A DNA stretch of 64,000 nt. It comes from Amoebophrya sp. A120. Taxonomy: Eukaryota; Sar; Dinophyceae; Syndiniales; Amoebophryaceae. The notes beneath the pieces were generated by a model, which ran no database searches, was not told the origin of the DNA, and worked only from the letters and a program-made list of their open reading frames with translations. Within the stretch, counting starts at the first letter, position 1. The number at the start of each line of letters is the position of its first letter. This document shows positions 44,106 through 55,236 of this stretch, one piece after another. The position numbers were made by a program, and so were the translations under genes. The DNA lies in assembly GCA_905178155.1 (NCBI GenBank), contig CAJINV010000001.1:4878747-4942746 (forward strand), read 5' to 3'.

Positions 44106-47100
44106 TCATGGGAATTCCGCCGTCTCCTCGTGGAACAGATGTAGGAAATCCACAATAGATTTCAAATTTTGAACCAACAGGTTAACCCGCCGCTCTTTCA
44201 GCGGTCCCTTCGGCCAGTAGAAGTCCAGCAGTGCCAGGGCGTAGAGGTCGCCCAGGACCTTGACGTGTTCGTAAAACTTGACGCGGGCACGCAGCATCAT
44301 ATCTCCCACAAGGTCCAACTCTTGCACGGAGAGGTGTGGAGAAAGCACAATGGGTGGGGAGGCGCCAACTTCAACCGTTTTCGCGGTTGTAGCCTTATTC
44401 TTCTTGTTTCTATCTTTACACGTGCAGCCACAGTAGGCTGGCTTTTTCGCGGAAGGCAGGCTGCTCGACCGCTGTGCGGGCTTAGCGTTGAACACCGTGC
44501 AGGTTGACGCTGGTGCGGTTGAAGAGGATGCTGTTGGTGCACTACTACTTCCAAGCTGGGCTTGTTCGCTGTAGGTCTGCTTCCGGTGGACCAGCTTTCT
44601 TGCCGCTGCACTGCTGTTGGTTGTTTCCGCAGAAGATCTGTCACCGCCTACGCCCTGTGCTGGTGACGACGCATTTGCAAGACAGTTTTTCGCCGCGCAT
44701 GTTGAAAGTGAGACACCGGCAGAGTTTGAACAATTATCTCGCCCACTCGCTGCGACGTTATTGATTTCTGCTTCTGCGTGATTGCTCTTCTCAGCTGTGT
44801 GAAGAAACAAAAACCGGAGAAGCTGCTGCCGCTGCACCGTACGGCGAAAGAGCTCCCGCTTCGCGGTTTGGCAGTGCATCCGCTGCCATTCGCGACAGTG
44901 CTGGTGGTATGCCGCGCCGTTCGGCTCGCTGGAGGCCGTCAGCATGGTGGTATCAAAAACGCGCGGGTAGACTTTTGGTGTGCGCTGCGTGACCTCAAAC
45001 GAGCCGTCTTCAATCTGAAATCGACGATGGAGATCTCCGTCTTGATCATGCGAGCCACCACCTGGACGAGAGGAACTGCTTCTCCTTGTGCTGTCTAGTG
45101 CTGTTGGGGTCGGCTGCTCGACCTCTCGCGCATGGGTGTTGAAAACGTTCCCGACGCATTTTTCCTGGCTGTTGTCGTTGTAGCGCTGTAGAAAATTTAT
45201 GTGTTCCAGGGCGGTCAGGTGCCGGGCAGTCAACACTCGCATGTCGCCGTCGAGAAACTCACACGTCAGCCCCGCAGCGCCCGGGCTGCTTCCCAACTGG
45301 TCCTGTATTTTTTTACAAATTTTCGCGCTCGAACATTGTTGTTTTACAGTACTGCACTAGTTTTGAATTAGTATGCCTGCGATAATCTTCGTTAGCACAT
45401 TCTTTGGCTCAGTAAGCATGTAGTCACAATATTGAATTTCGCAAGAAGTGGTCCAGTAGCGTACTATGCGTAGTTGTACCAGCCACGCCTTTCCTCCCCT
45501 CGATTCTGGACAATTGCAGCCAATGACGCTGAAAGGCAACGGCGGAAGGTCAACGGTCACCCAGGCGGGATTCGTATTCGTGTCGTGCTTCCGCACGTTG
45601 CCTATTCGGTGTCGATATGAAATGTAAAAATGTCTGGGTCTGGAAGAATTCGCGATTTGTGATGCAGCTTTTCCATGACCCATGAGGTCTGGAATGCAGG
45701 ACCGAGCATGACAGATTCTGTGCGATCTCTCTCATGCCTATCCTGCATGAGAAACACCCTCCCGACTTGGTCAAAACTGGACGACTTTTGGTAATCATGC
45801 AACACAGCTTTATGCATGCTTCAGATTTAGCATGACAAGTTGCATTCTTCCAGACCCAGACATTTTTACATTTGATAGTCGAATCTCGTCTCGCCACCTC
45901 GGAATGGAGAGCACGATCTCGCCCAGGCCCTGCTGAATTTATATTGGTTTGGAACATAGAAGTATTAGCCTAAGTGTACGTAGTACTTCAAGTTCAGTTC
46001 GTATAGGCCGCTTACAAGAAACTCTGTATCAATATAGGTTTTCCGTTTTCTTTCACCTCCATCGACAACGTGCCGTGCTTTGCACAGTCGATAAATGATA
46101 TCTCTTACCCGGTCCAGCACCGGAGGCGAGGCGAGTAGCACTTCTTCCGATGGCGGCCGCCAGCGTCGCATCAAAGCGGCACTCTGCGACGCGAAGGGGT
46201 TCGAGGGTTGGAAGCTCATCCGACTCGCGGCGCCGCAAACCGCGGTGTTGAGTACGTTGGGCAGGTCGGGGCGCTGTGCGGCGTCCGGACTGAGGACGCG
46301 GTAGCTTTGCAGCAGCTCCACGCCGTTGGCGTACTTGTTGATCCACATGGGCTGGAACAAAGCAGAAACACTCTGCGGATTCTTCGTCTCCGTCAACGCG
46401 CGGATGCCGATTTTGAGGAAATCCGGCTCGTCGCCGGGGACCAGGGGTGGCCCGCCCGTGACCGCAGAGACTCGGTTCCGCTGCTCCGCATGAAGACGGC
46501 GCTTGTCGATCTGCACTGCGAGGGCTGATTGTTTTTTAGTACCCGAGTTGTGGTCCCCGACAAAGGCGGACGTCGCACTGGTGCCATCGTATTTTAATGT
46601 TGTCCTCGTGCTGCTAGTTCCAACACCAGGAGATGAAGCTCCTGCTCCGTGGTCATCTACAGGTTTCTCTTCTTGGCCCGCACGATAAACCGATGCAGGC
46701 GCTTTCTTCTTTGTTTTCCTTTTCTGTTCCTCCTTACCCTTGTTCTGAGGTGAAGAAGAAGGACCAGAGGGACTCGATGAAATTCGTAGGTTTTCCATCA
46801 TCTTCACCAACTCCTGCTCTTTTACCTGGTTTTCAAAGTCGATGTTTTGGTGCCCGCGCAACAGCGGAAAGATCGGCTTCTGCCGTGAGGCGTTCGTCGG
46901 ACCTCGTTCTGGTGGACCAGCTGGTTTGTCTTTTTTCATTGCACAATTGCCGTGTTGGTGATCCTGATCTGCCCCCGGCGCACGAAGATTGTGATCTACT
47001 TTATCAAACCGGGACCGGCACTGGGTTGTCCAATACTTTTGCCGCCAGGGATCGTTTTCGTCTGCCGTTTCGGGGTGCCAGGAATGACTCTTCCGATCTG

Positions 47101-47993
47101 CCGCGTGCGCCCGCATCTTTTCCACGTAGCTGAACCCGCTTTCTGCTTTCAGGAACCCGGTCTTCGTGTGATAAAACGGATTATCATCGCTGAAGACCGC
47201 GCGCCCGAACAACTTCTTCGCAATATTACAATGAAAAATGCCCCCACCCCCGAACTTGGGAGCATTTGCATTGCAAACCTTTCCAAGTGAAACATTCGCC
47301 CGCTTGCATCTATCAGCATCACAGATTTCCGATCGTGAATAGCAAACATTTGTGTTGCAAAAGATCCCAGCAAGAGCGGCACTTGTCATGCAAGCGTTGC
47401 GAAACACACCGAGACTCTGCATCAGAAAGGTTCGCACTCCTTTCATACATGACAAAAAGTTTTCATTTGGAAACTTTGCATCACAAATTTTTGCAACTTT
47501 GGGGGTGGGGGTATTTTTCCTCGCGATACGCAATGCGGTCGACCAGCGGGGGGAGCAGTTCGGTGAGCCACACGAACACGCCCTCCTTCACCGACCCCGG
47601 GGTCAAACCGACCCAGAGGTCGCGTTCCGCCAGCGACACAAAGCCGTGGCCCAGCCACAGCTGAAACGCGTCCTTTCCGGAGGCAGCAGTGGTCTTGTCC
47701 GTCCACAGTTCCCGGGTGTAGTGGTCCGTGAGGGCGCTTTCCGTGATGGCGGTCAGCGGTCTGCTTGTTCCACTGCTCGTCCTCTGCATCGAATCTACTT
47801 GTTCCCGTCTCTCCATCGGCATTGGCAAGGCCGGACGGGGGTTGTAATTGCCGTCTTCTGCAGCGGCCGCTTGGGGTGCAAGCCCAATTCGCATGCTGAT
47901 GTTCAAAAATGTTCCCATTTGTATATGATACCAAGGGAAAAACAAAAAGTACACGAAAACTACAGACAGTCGTCTTTTTAGCACACATAGCAT
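44106..47993 (-). CDS. Unknown protein, 5 exons, mixed intron types
   Basis: Proposed exons: 47993-47529, 47218-45980, 45929-45878, 45610-45399, 45302-44106; 3,165 nt, 1,054 residues. Introns: family C introner, a 50-bp GT-AG intron (45930-45979), a family A introner, and a 96-bp GT-AG intron (45303-45398). If the last intron is not used, the gene stops at 45357 (669 residues) and the frame ending at 44106 is separate. That frame has no ATG near its start, which favours joining. The N terminus is hydrophobic (VVFVYFLFFPWYHIQ), a possible signal anchor, unless ATG 47918 is used. Central Lys/Ser-rich linkers separate conserved-looking blocks such as WVTVDLPPLPFSVIG and VQELDLVGDMMLRARVKFYE. No family recognised. 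Confidence 0.6.
45616..45877 (-). mobile_element. Introner element, family A (intron 3 of the 44-48 kb gene)
   Basis: Ends TATGAAATGTAAAAATGTCT and AGACATTTTTACATTTGATA. Perfect duplication GTCGA at 45611-45615 and 45878-45882. Same length (262 bp) and nearly the same sequence as 26779-27040. Confidence 0.92.
47224..47528 (-). mobile_element. Introner element, family C (intron 1 of the 44-48 kb gene)
   Basis: Ends TATTACAATGAAAAATGCCC and GGGGTATTTTTCCTCGCGATA. Perfect duplication CGCAA at 47219-47223 and 47529-47533. Very similar inside to the elements at 5203 and 22906 (shared GGGAGCATTTGxATTGCAAA). Confidence 0.92.
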
Positions 47994-48053
47994 AGGCTCA
48001 CTTATATTTGCATAGAAAATGATGTCAATAAAGACAAAGCCAACCTGAACAAA

Positions 48054-51000
48054 CTACAGAAGCAAAACCAAGTTTTCCCTGATGTAGTAGTACGCGAGGA
48101 ATGGCTCCAGTATCTCTTGTACACCCCGTTGCTGCCCCCGCCCGCCTCCGCCAGTACCACCTGCCGCTTGATGCGCGATGCCTTGGTCTTCGAGGAAGTC
48201 AAATTCGTGTTGCACCACTTCCTGAAAATTGAAGTAATCGAGCAAGTCGTCGGCGTCGGTAGCAGTATGCAGATCCTCCACGTCGACGGTGGCATCTTCC
48301 GACCGCGGCGTGGCTGGATAGGTGCGGACGGTGCGCAACTCGAAAGAGCCGGACGACTTCATCGCGGCAAGTTCGAAATGCACAAAATGGCGTTGCTCCG
48401 GCGGGTGGACGTTGGGTGTGTCGATGTCTGACAAGTGGTACATTTTTCGGATCACATCCCTATATTGCTTCTCCAGTTTGCGACCCAAAATCTGATGATA
48501 CAGCCTCAGCCGGCTAGCTTTGGCCTTTCTAAGTCGGTCTTTCTTGGCACGGGTTTCGCTTGTTTTCCTGTCTACTTCGGGCAATGTCGACGGTCCCACA
48601 GCTGCTCCCGAGGACTCAGCACCCTCGTCGGTTCGGTTTCTTGTTCGGCGCGGCCGCATAGTTGTGTAGTGCATTCGGCTTTTTCTGCCACTGCTTGCTC
48701 GATCATGGTGGCTTTGGCTACAACTTGGCGATGGATAGAGGCCCTGGTTCTCTTCGATATCTTCGTCATCACTTGATGTTGTACCAATCGCAAAATCGCC
48801 ATTGTCATAACTGATTGGTGGCTCTTCCACTTCAAAATCGTCTCTGTCAAAAAAATCTTTATCCCGGAGATGATGGCCATAATCGACGTACGTTGATGAA
48901 GCAGCATGGAGATCAGCATTGCCCTCTCGAGGACCAGATTGACGTCGACCACTGCTTTGCGAACCGCCGGGATTTCTCGTCTCGTAGAAGTCACCACCTG
49001 CTGCATACTCGTCTCTACTGGTGAGATAAATCCGTCTTCCGGGCGACTGTGCTGTTTTCGTCAACACGATTTGCTCGAAGGGCTCTAGTGGAATCACCGC
49101 GGTCTCTTGATCTGCCGCGAGTATCCGCGGCTTCCAGCTCAAGACCCGCGTGCGTTGGTCCATAGTGCGCTCATACCAGTGCTCGCGCACATACTCCTTG
49201 ATCACACCAAGGCTCTTGGCCGGAATGATATTCGGCAAAAGCTTTACACGGGGCTCGAGGTCTTGATGCTCGTCTCTACTAGTGGTCGCTTTCGTGCTGC
49301 TATCGGGGAATCTATCTTTAGCTTGCTTCACTTCATCTCTCGCTTTAGACTTGATTTCGGCCTGTCTCTTTTGCGCATCGGAACCCATTTTCAAGAGCCG
49401 GTCCTGCGTTGAGCTTTGGCTTCGATCATCAGGAGGAGCAGCGCGGACTAGATATTTCCAATCAACATCGTTGGCGTCAAATACTTGACTACCGATGGCA
49501 CAACCCTTTTCCTGTTCGGCTGCTCGACCTGCCGCTCCTTCCAGTTTTTGTAAGGAGCCGGATGCAGATGCGTGTAGACACAACTGCTCAACTTCCTCCG
49601 CCCACTTCCCGGTGTCCGTTTTATTTACGATGTTGTTGCCGTACCCGGGTAAAGTTCGTGGCGCTCGGCTTTTTGCTTGTCTCCGGATTCGTATGCTGGC
49701 GCCCGTCCCAATCGGTACGTAGCGCCTCCGCCACCGGTTTTGCTGTTGCAGTTGCACAACGCGCGCGGTGACGCCGGGCACTTGCTCCGGAAGGACGAAG
49801 GTCTCCGTGCGGGTCGCTTCTCCCCCTGTGTCCAGGGGAACGGCAGGAGGGTCATGCCCTCTCGATGTTTGATGGTGCGGAGGACTACTTATTTGTGGAT
49901 ACGGGGAAAGGTCTTCGCTGTCGCTGTGTCGAGAAGGCGGGAAGTAGGCAGGTGCTGAAAGAGCTTGACCCGCTCCAGGTACAAAAATGGATGCCTGATT
50001 TATTCCCTGATTTCCATCCGCGTCGACGTCCATGGAGGTTTGTGTCGACGTGTCGACCGTTAGTGGAGGACCGGGGCGATTGTTCGGGTGCGCCGACGAA
50101 GAGGCCGTAGAAATCGCATTCCCAGCCGGTTGTACGTGTGCTGCGTTCATCCCTTCATGAGTTTGAAACGCCAGATCTTGCGGCTCACTCTCCCCGGAGG
50201 TTCCATGATGTGCGGATGCTGATGAAAGGGTCCCGGGTCTGCTGCCCGTTGTCCCTGCTCCCGTGGGCGATTTTGTTTTTGATCGCGCAGTTCCCGGGCG
50301 CACGTCATCTCGTCGTTCCTCGGGCGCCTTAAAATTCTGCTCTCCGAGCGTTGTACTAGTACTGCTTCTTTTCGCTGTCTTGCTGTAGTGGTATTCGGGC
50401 GCTAAGTGTTCAAAGACTTGTGCCAGCACGGCCCCCCGGTCCATGTTTGACAGGAGATCAGGATTTTGGTGCGGAAAGTACAGCTCGACTAGATGCGCGA
50501 CTTTGAACAAGTTTCTTTCCAACTGCCGGAACAGCGCGCCACCCTCCGGGTCGTCAAAGTCCAAGAAACGCCGCCACTGCTGCACTTTCGTCTTTACGAC
50601 GTCCGGGTTGACGCTCTTGCCCGCCGCGGTGAGCCGACTGAACTCGGGTGTGGAAAGGTAGGGCGACAGAAGTCGCACTGCTTCTGCAGAGAGCAACGTG
50701 CTGGTGGTCGCTGTTGCGGTCGCTGTTGTAGGTGGAGACGAAGCTGCAGGAGGTGCTTGTTGCAGCTGTGTGCGCGGCACGTCGCTTACGTCCGGCGACA
50801 CCTCCACCATGGAGGTTGCTGCTCCTTGCGGCGAGTTTTGTCTACTGAAGGCCGGGCGGCGCGGCGCGAGGGGCGGCCCTTCGTTTTCATCTTGCTCAGT
50901 CTGTGCAACGAAGTGAGACGCTGATCCTTCTTCCTCGTCATCACCGCTGATACGTTGGCGCTGAGGATCCTGATCCACCTGTCCCGGTCCACCTCTTGAA

Positions 51001-51923
51001 CTTGATGCGCCATGCTGTTTCAGAGTCTCCGTCGATTCTGCTGGTGCTGTGTGCCGAAGCGCTCCTGGTTGTGAGACGAGCCCGTGTTCCACTGAAGCCA
51101 AACCTCTGGCCCTGCGAATGGGGCTGCTCTGCGGACCAACATCCGTCGTGGTTGTTCCTGAGGCAGTGGAACCTCTGGTCGTCGGGTCCGCGGCCTTAAT
51201 ATCGCCCGACGGCTTTCTCCGTGCATGGTTATTTCCTCGCTTGAACTCTTTTTTTCCTCGCACCGGAACGGTTTTGGCTCGGGCTTTCTCGCCCGTTGAT
51301 CTAGAAGAATTAGGGTGTACAACTACATCAAGCGCGGCAGGGCCTTTTGCTGCAACGGAGGGCGGCGACGCGGAGCGAGTAAAAAACCTTCCCGCTCGCG
51401 GAAGCGGAAAGGAAGCCCGGCCACGCCCGTGCGCCGCCGGTTGAGTTGTAGTTGCTGACGAGGCTAATGCTAAAGCAGGCGGCAAGCGGGAATGCGGGAA
51501 AATTTCTCCTTGGGAGATTCCTGCGTTTGTTGGCTCTGAAGGTGCCTGCGGAGCTCCTTCTCTCCTGTCGGATTGTATATTTCTATTTGCTCCTCCGGCT
51601 TGATCTGCGGTTCTTCGCGACTCCTCTGCGGATCGAGCGGACGTTTCTGTGTCCGATGTTGATGTTGCAGCCGCAGCGTCGGTCGATGGGAGTACTTGAA
51701 ATTCGACAGCTGATGGCCTGGTGGTAGCAATGAGGTGTTCGCGTTGCCTTCCCCTTGTGGTTGCTGAGTTTTGCTCGGCACCAGGTGCCTGGCGCGGAGT
51801 GGAAGATATACTTCGGCCCAACACTGCACCATCGTAGCCCGTGCGAAAGAAAAGGGATGCTGCTACAACGAGACTACGAGCGACGGGCGAGGGGAGCGCG
51901 GAATGCTTACGATGGAGAGTCAT
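48054..51923 (-). CDS. Large intronless low-complexity protein, 1,289 residues
   Basis: One uninterrupted frame. I start it at ATG 51923; the frame is open 18 codons further upstream but without an ATG. The N terminus MTLHRKHSALPSPVARSLVV with a short hydrophobic run could be a mitochondrial or secretory targeting peptide. Most of the chain is Ser/Thr/Ala/Glu-rich and probably disordered. Two stretches look ordered: a helical region around residues 405-515 (VQQWRRFLDFDD, LERNLFKVAHLVELYFP) and the C terminus (LYHQILGRKLEKQYRDVI, then VVQHEFDFLEDQG). I recognise no family. It has no introner element. Confidence 0.7.
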   Translation of the reverse strand: MTLHRKHSALPSPVARSLVVAASLFFRTGYDGAVLGRSISSTPRQAPGAEQNSATTRGRQREHLIATTRPSAVEFQVLPSTDAAAATSTSDTETSARSAEESRRTADQAGGANRNIQSDRREGAPQAPSEPTNAGISQGEIFPHSRLPPALALASSATTTQPAAHGRGRASFPLPRAGRFFTRSASPPSVAAKGPAALDVVVHPNSSRSTGEKARAKTVPVRGKKEFKRGNNHARRKPSGDIKAADPTTRGSTASGTTTTDVGPQSSPIRRARGLASVEHGLVSQPGALRHTAPAESTETLKQHGASSSRGGPGQVDQDPQRQRISGDDEEEGSASHFVAQTEQDENEGPPLAPRRPAFSRQNSPQGAATSMVEVSPDVSDVPRTQLQQAPPAASSPPTTATATATTSTLLSAEAVRLLSPYLSTPEFSRLTAAGKSVNPDVVKTKVQQWRRFLDFDDPEGGALFRQLERNLFKVAHLVELYFPHQNPDLLSNMDRGAVLAQVFEHLAPEYHYSKTAKRSSTSTTLGEQNFKAPEERRDDVRPGTARSKTKSPTGAGTTGSRPGTLSSASAHHGTSGESEPQDLAFQTHEGMNAAHVQPAGNAISTASSSAHPNNRPGPPLTVDTSTQTSMDVDADGNQGINQASIFVPGAGQALSAPAYFPPSRHSDSEDLSPYPQISSPPHHQTSRGHDPPAVPLDTGGEATRTETFVLPEQVPGVTARVVQLQQQNRWRRRYVPIGTGASIRIRRQAKSRAPRTLPGYGNNIVNKTDTGKWAEEVEQLCLHASASGSLQKLEGAAGRAAEQEKGCAIGSQVFDANDVDWKYLVRAAPPDDRSQSSTQDRLLKMGSDAQKRQAEIKSKARDEVKQAKDRFPDSSTKATTSRDEHQDLEPRVKLLPNIIPAKSLGVIKEYVREHWYERTMDQRTRVLSWKPRILAADQETAVIPLEPFEQIVLTKTAQSPGRRIYLTSRDEYAAGGDFYETRNPGGSQSSGRRQSGPREGNADLHAASSTYVDYGHHLRDKDFFDRDDFEVEEPPISYDNGDFAIGTTSSDDEDIEENQGLYPSPSCSQSHHDRASSGRKSRMHYTTMRPRRTRNRTDEGAESSGAAVGPSTLPEVDRKTSETRAKKDRLRKAKASRLRLYHQILGRKLEKQYRDVIRKMYHLSDIDTPNVHPPEQRHFVHFELAAMKSSGSFELRTVRTYPATPRSEDATVDVEDLHTATDADDLLDYFNFQEVVQHEFDFLEDQGIAHQAAGGTGGGGRGQQRGVQEILEPFLAYYYIRENLVLLL

Positions 51924-52859
51924 CCTACTGATATCGATCGTGCTGGAAAAATGGGGCGCTGGCCTAAAAGTCGACAAAATTCAGAATGTGACTAAGAAAC
52001 ACGGACAATAAGCGAGGGCTTTTGGAGGGGTTGTGGTACTCTTTTCTAGTCAAATTATCCAGGACATAAAAAGCTCATCTCTATACATTGCTTTGCGTTT
52101 TTTAATATCTTTTATGTTTCGATCTTATGTTTTAGTTTCTGGAGGCTTGATGCTGCGGGGTAGATATCATCTAGATTACGATATAGATATACCCTTTTCA
52201 GACAGTCTTTCTGTTTTCTTTCCGCGTCTTTTGTTGCCGGCTATGTCTTGGCGCTCTGCAGAAACAAAGTAAACGTAAAGACTTTGATATTGATACTCAA
52301 AAAAGCAAATAGTTGCAGGTGCGGAAATAGAAAAAAACCAGAGAGAGGCAGAGATGCACAACCAAAATACTTACCTACTCGTAGAAGAAGCCAAGATCGA
52401 TGGGAGCCGCGCTCTGCTTTCCTGCTTCGGAGCAACTTGATCCTCGGCGGGAAAAAAATACAGCGCAGACCTCCTGGTTTGGATCAGATCGTCCATATCC
52501 GAAGGCAGGGGAAATTAAGGAGCGCGATCCAATCGGAACAGCAAAAAAGAGATCACAGGTGTGCGAACAACAAAAAAGAGATCACAGGCGTGCGAACACA
52601 CAGGGGCGCGGATCTATGACCACGAAAAAATGGCGACGAGGGCGATTCGATATACACGCAAGAGAACTCTGCGCAAGATGCGACCCCTCGATGTCACACG
52701 GACTCTTCCTGGGTCTAGTTTAGTGAGGTGGGGTCTATTTTCATTTCACTAGACAGACAACGCCCCGGAGCACACCCCGAGGCAGACACTGTCGCGACGG
52801 CCGTATTGATTTCGATGCGTGCTACCTACATGAACATGATCTGCGGCGGCAGTCTGTAA
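51924..52859. other. Intergenic region left of the GC-rich island
   Basis: Mixed composition, no gene recognised. A short tandem duplication (CAACAAAAAAGAGATCACAG) occurs twice near 52540-52590. Confidence 0.5.
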
Positions 52860-54860
52860 GTGGCCTTGCGCCCAGCGGATAGCCTCATAGCATGGCACGC
52901 CCCATCAACTGATACTTACGCGGGGCCGGGCCGGCGAGGTCAATTTGTCAGTGCGCCCCGGCGGGCGCGATATACAATTCGGAAAACACGCGGCGCGCCA
53001 ACGGGAAAGAAGCCGGCGGCGCGCGGCTGCGTGATTGATTGCGTGGCTGGGGGATGCCGAGGCGGCACCCACCGGGCCGGCGCCTCGGTTTACTTTTCGG
53101 CCGGGGGGGCACAGCGAGGCAGCCGGGGGCCGGGGCCCGGGCCCTTTTGAGCGAATTCCCGCCCCGGGCCGGGGCGCGACGGCGGGCAAACATGGGGGCC
53201 CGGTCCGCTGAATTCGCCCGGGCACTCCGGGGCGCATCACGCACGACAGTCAGGGGCGGGGCGGACGGCGCAAGGCGGCGATACTTCGTTCGCGGGCGAA
53301 TGAAAAGTCGAAGCGCCTGCGCCCGCCGCCTAGCAAGCGCGGCGGAACGGAGTCCGCCCGCAGACTCGCGGCAGGACGCACCCCGCGGGCCCGCAGCGCA
53401 AAGCACAAAGCGCGAAAAACAAAGCGCAAAACGCAACTCGCGCCCGCCTCCACCAATGCGGCCCCCTTGCCAGCGCCCGAAGCCCATAGCCCGGGCGGGA
53501 AGCAAAATGCTTCCCAAGTCTGGCAGGCGCTTCCCGACAAGCCGCGCCGCCTGTGTAAAACTCCACTCGCTGGGTATTCTGCCCGGTGATCGCCACAAGC
53601 CTGACGCGTAGGCCCGCCCTCGCGTTTCCCTTTCCGGCACGACGCTCCCGCCCTAGTCGCCCCAGCCAACAAAAGCGCGCCCAGGCGGGGGCTTCGCGCG
53701 TTCAATTCAATAGCGTGGAGCCGGAGCAGCCAGCGGCGGCATTCCCTGCGGCCGGCGTTATGCGGTGAAGGCCCGCCCGCCGGCCTTGCTAAGCGCAGGC
53801 GAAATATGCGGCGCGCACGACGTAGGCCACCCCATGCCCGAAGAATATGGCGCACGAGCAGGGCCAACCTCTTCGCCGTTCTTCCCTGAGTTGGGTGGAT
53901 TGCTTCCGCAAAGGCCACGCTGTGCGGATATTGGGCCGCCACGCCGTCGTAGCCAACCACATCAACCACGCGCGGAATTCGCGCTGCACAAACTAACCAC
54001 GCGCCCGCGCGCGAAGCAGGCGAATCGTTCGGCCCACCCCAACTGAATAAATATGGATGAGCTCCGCCGGGCGAATATTAGACGGAGCCGATGCGTTTCC
54101 CATGCCGCCTCCGGATAAATAATTCGCTTCCGCCTGGTTGGCCGGGTGAGTAATTCGCTTCAGCCTGTTCGTTGGCAACATAGACATAGGCTGAAGGCAG
54201 TGGCGGACCCCGACAGATTTCGGACGCAACCGGGCCACCTCGCCGGGCGTGTGCTTGCCCAATGCTTGCGCCAAAATTCTGCGGCAGCTTCACACTGCAG
54301 CCGCCAGAAAATCGAAGGATGGACGTCGGGCATTTGCTGGCCCCCGCCTGCCGCCGCTCGAGGCGGGCCGGTTAAGCTCGCACCACCAAGACAAAAAGCG
54401 TCGGCCCAAAACGTCGCCAGCCGGCTTGGCTCCGCCGCGGCGAGGCACGCTTCGCCACGCCCTAAGCCCCCAGAGAGATTCATTCTGGGGGCGCTGCGGC
54501 GGACTCCCGGCCCCCGGGGGGGGGGGGCGCCCTGCGGTGGCGCCCCCTTGGCGTGCTGAGTGTCAGCTACCTGCGGCGCAGTCGTTTCGGGGCCAATGCC
54601 CCAACCGCATCGCACAAAGCCGCGGCGCAACCCCAAACGCGGGGGCGTAGCAAATCCATGCGAAAACCACCGCTGCAGGTCTGGCTTTCGGGCTGGAAAC
54701 CGTCGGGCCACAGGCCTAAAGCGGCACGGGGCACAAAGGCAAAGCCAGCGCGGGCGTCGCGCCGGGCGCCCGCGGCCCTCTTTCCTTCTCCAGAAGCGCG
54801 CCCGTTTTGGTTTTTCAGGTCGACGCATTCGATGTCAGCGCAACCGACCGAAAAAAAAAA
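52860..54860. other. 2-kb GC-rich island without recognised genes
   Basis: The composition shifts abruptly to very GC-rich at about 52900 and returns at about 54850. Long frames exist on both strands at once (up to 239 codons) but are Ala/Arg/Gly/Pro-rich shadows of each other, as expected in such DNA. A short duplicated motif (AATAATTCGCTTCCGCCTG / GAGTAATTCGCTTCAGCCTG) lies at about 54117 and 54148. No rRNA, tRNA or known gene was recognised. It could be a transferred fragment, an unknown repeat family or a large non-coding element. The 914-bp insert at 14749 has a similar character, but I saw no clear shared sequence. Confidence 0.5.
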
Positions 54861-55236
54861 GTACTGCCTCTAAGCCAGCACCAGGGTAGGACCCGGCGGC
54901 GTCGATCGAGATCGAACATCGGAAGAGGCGATCAATGTTGATCACCCGAACACGAACACCGGAGCAGGAGAAAATGGGCTCACTCGGGAGTAAGTGACTG
55001 CGCAACAGCAACAGTGCCAGTTCATCTGCCGCTCTACTTGCGTTTTACTTTCAGCGTAATTCACTAGCTTGAGATTGGTATTTCCAGGTCCAGCCGCGGC
55101 TTTGAAGTATTTTTCCCTTCATCATGGGTCGTTCTTGAGTGACTGTATTCTTAATTTCTCCACGTGAACATGAGTACCGTTTGGTGACCACCTCACTACT
55201 TATATACTATGGCTATCCTCTCGCTCTCGAGTAGGC
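54861..55236. other. Intergenic region
   Basis: Nothing recognised between the GC-rich island and the stop of the TMTC-like gene. Confidence 0.45.

Noticed and set aside
44106-45296. Separate gene starting at 45296
   Set aside because: The frame begins with a non-ATG codon and is preceded by a plausible 3' splice site in frame with the upstream gene, so I joined it. The case is not closed.
52948-54828. Several frames of 100-239 codons on both strands of the GC-rich island
   Set aside because: Overlapping Ala/Arg/Gly/Pro-rich frames on opposite strands are expected in very GC-rich DNA; none has a recognisable motif.
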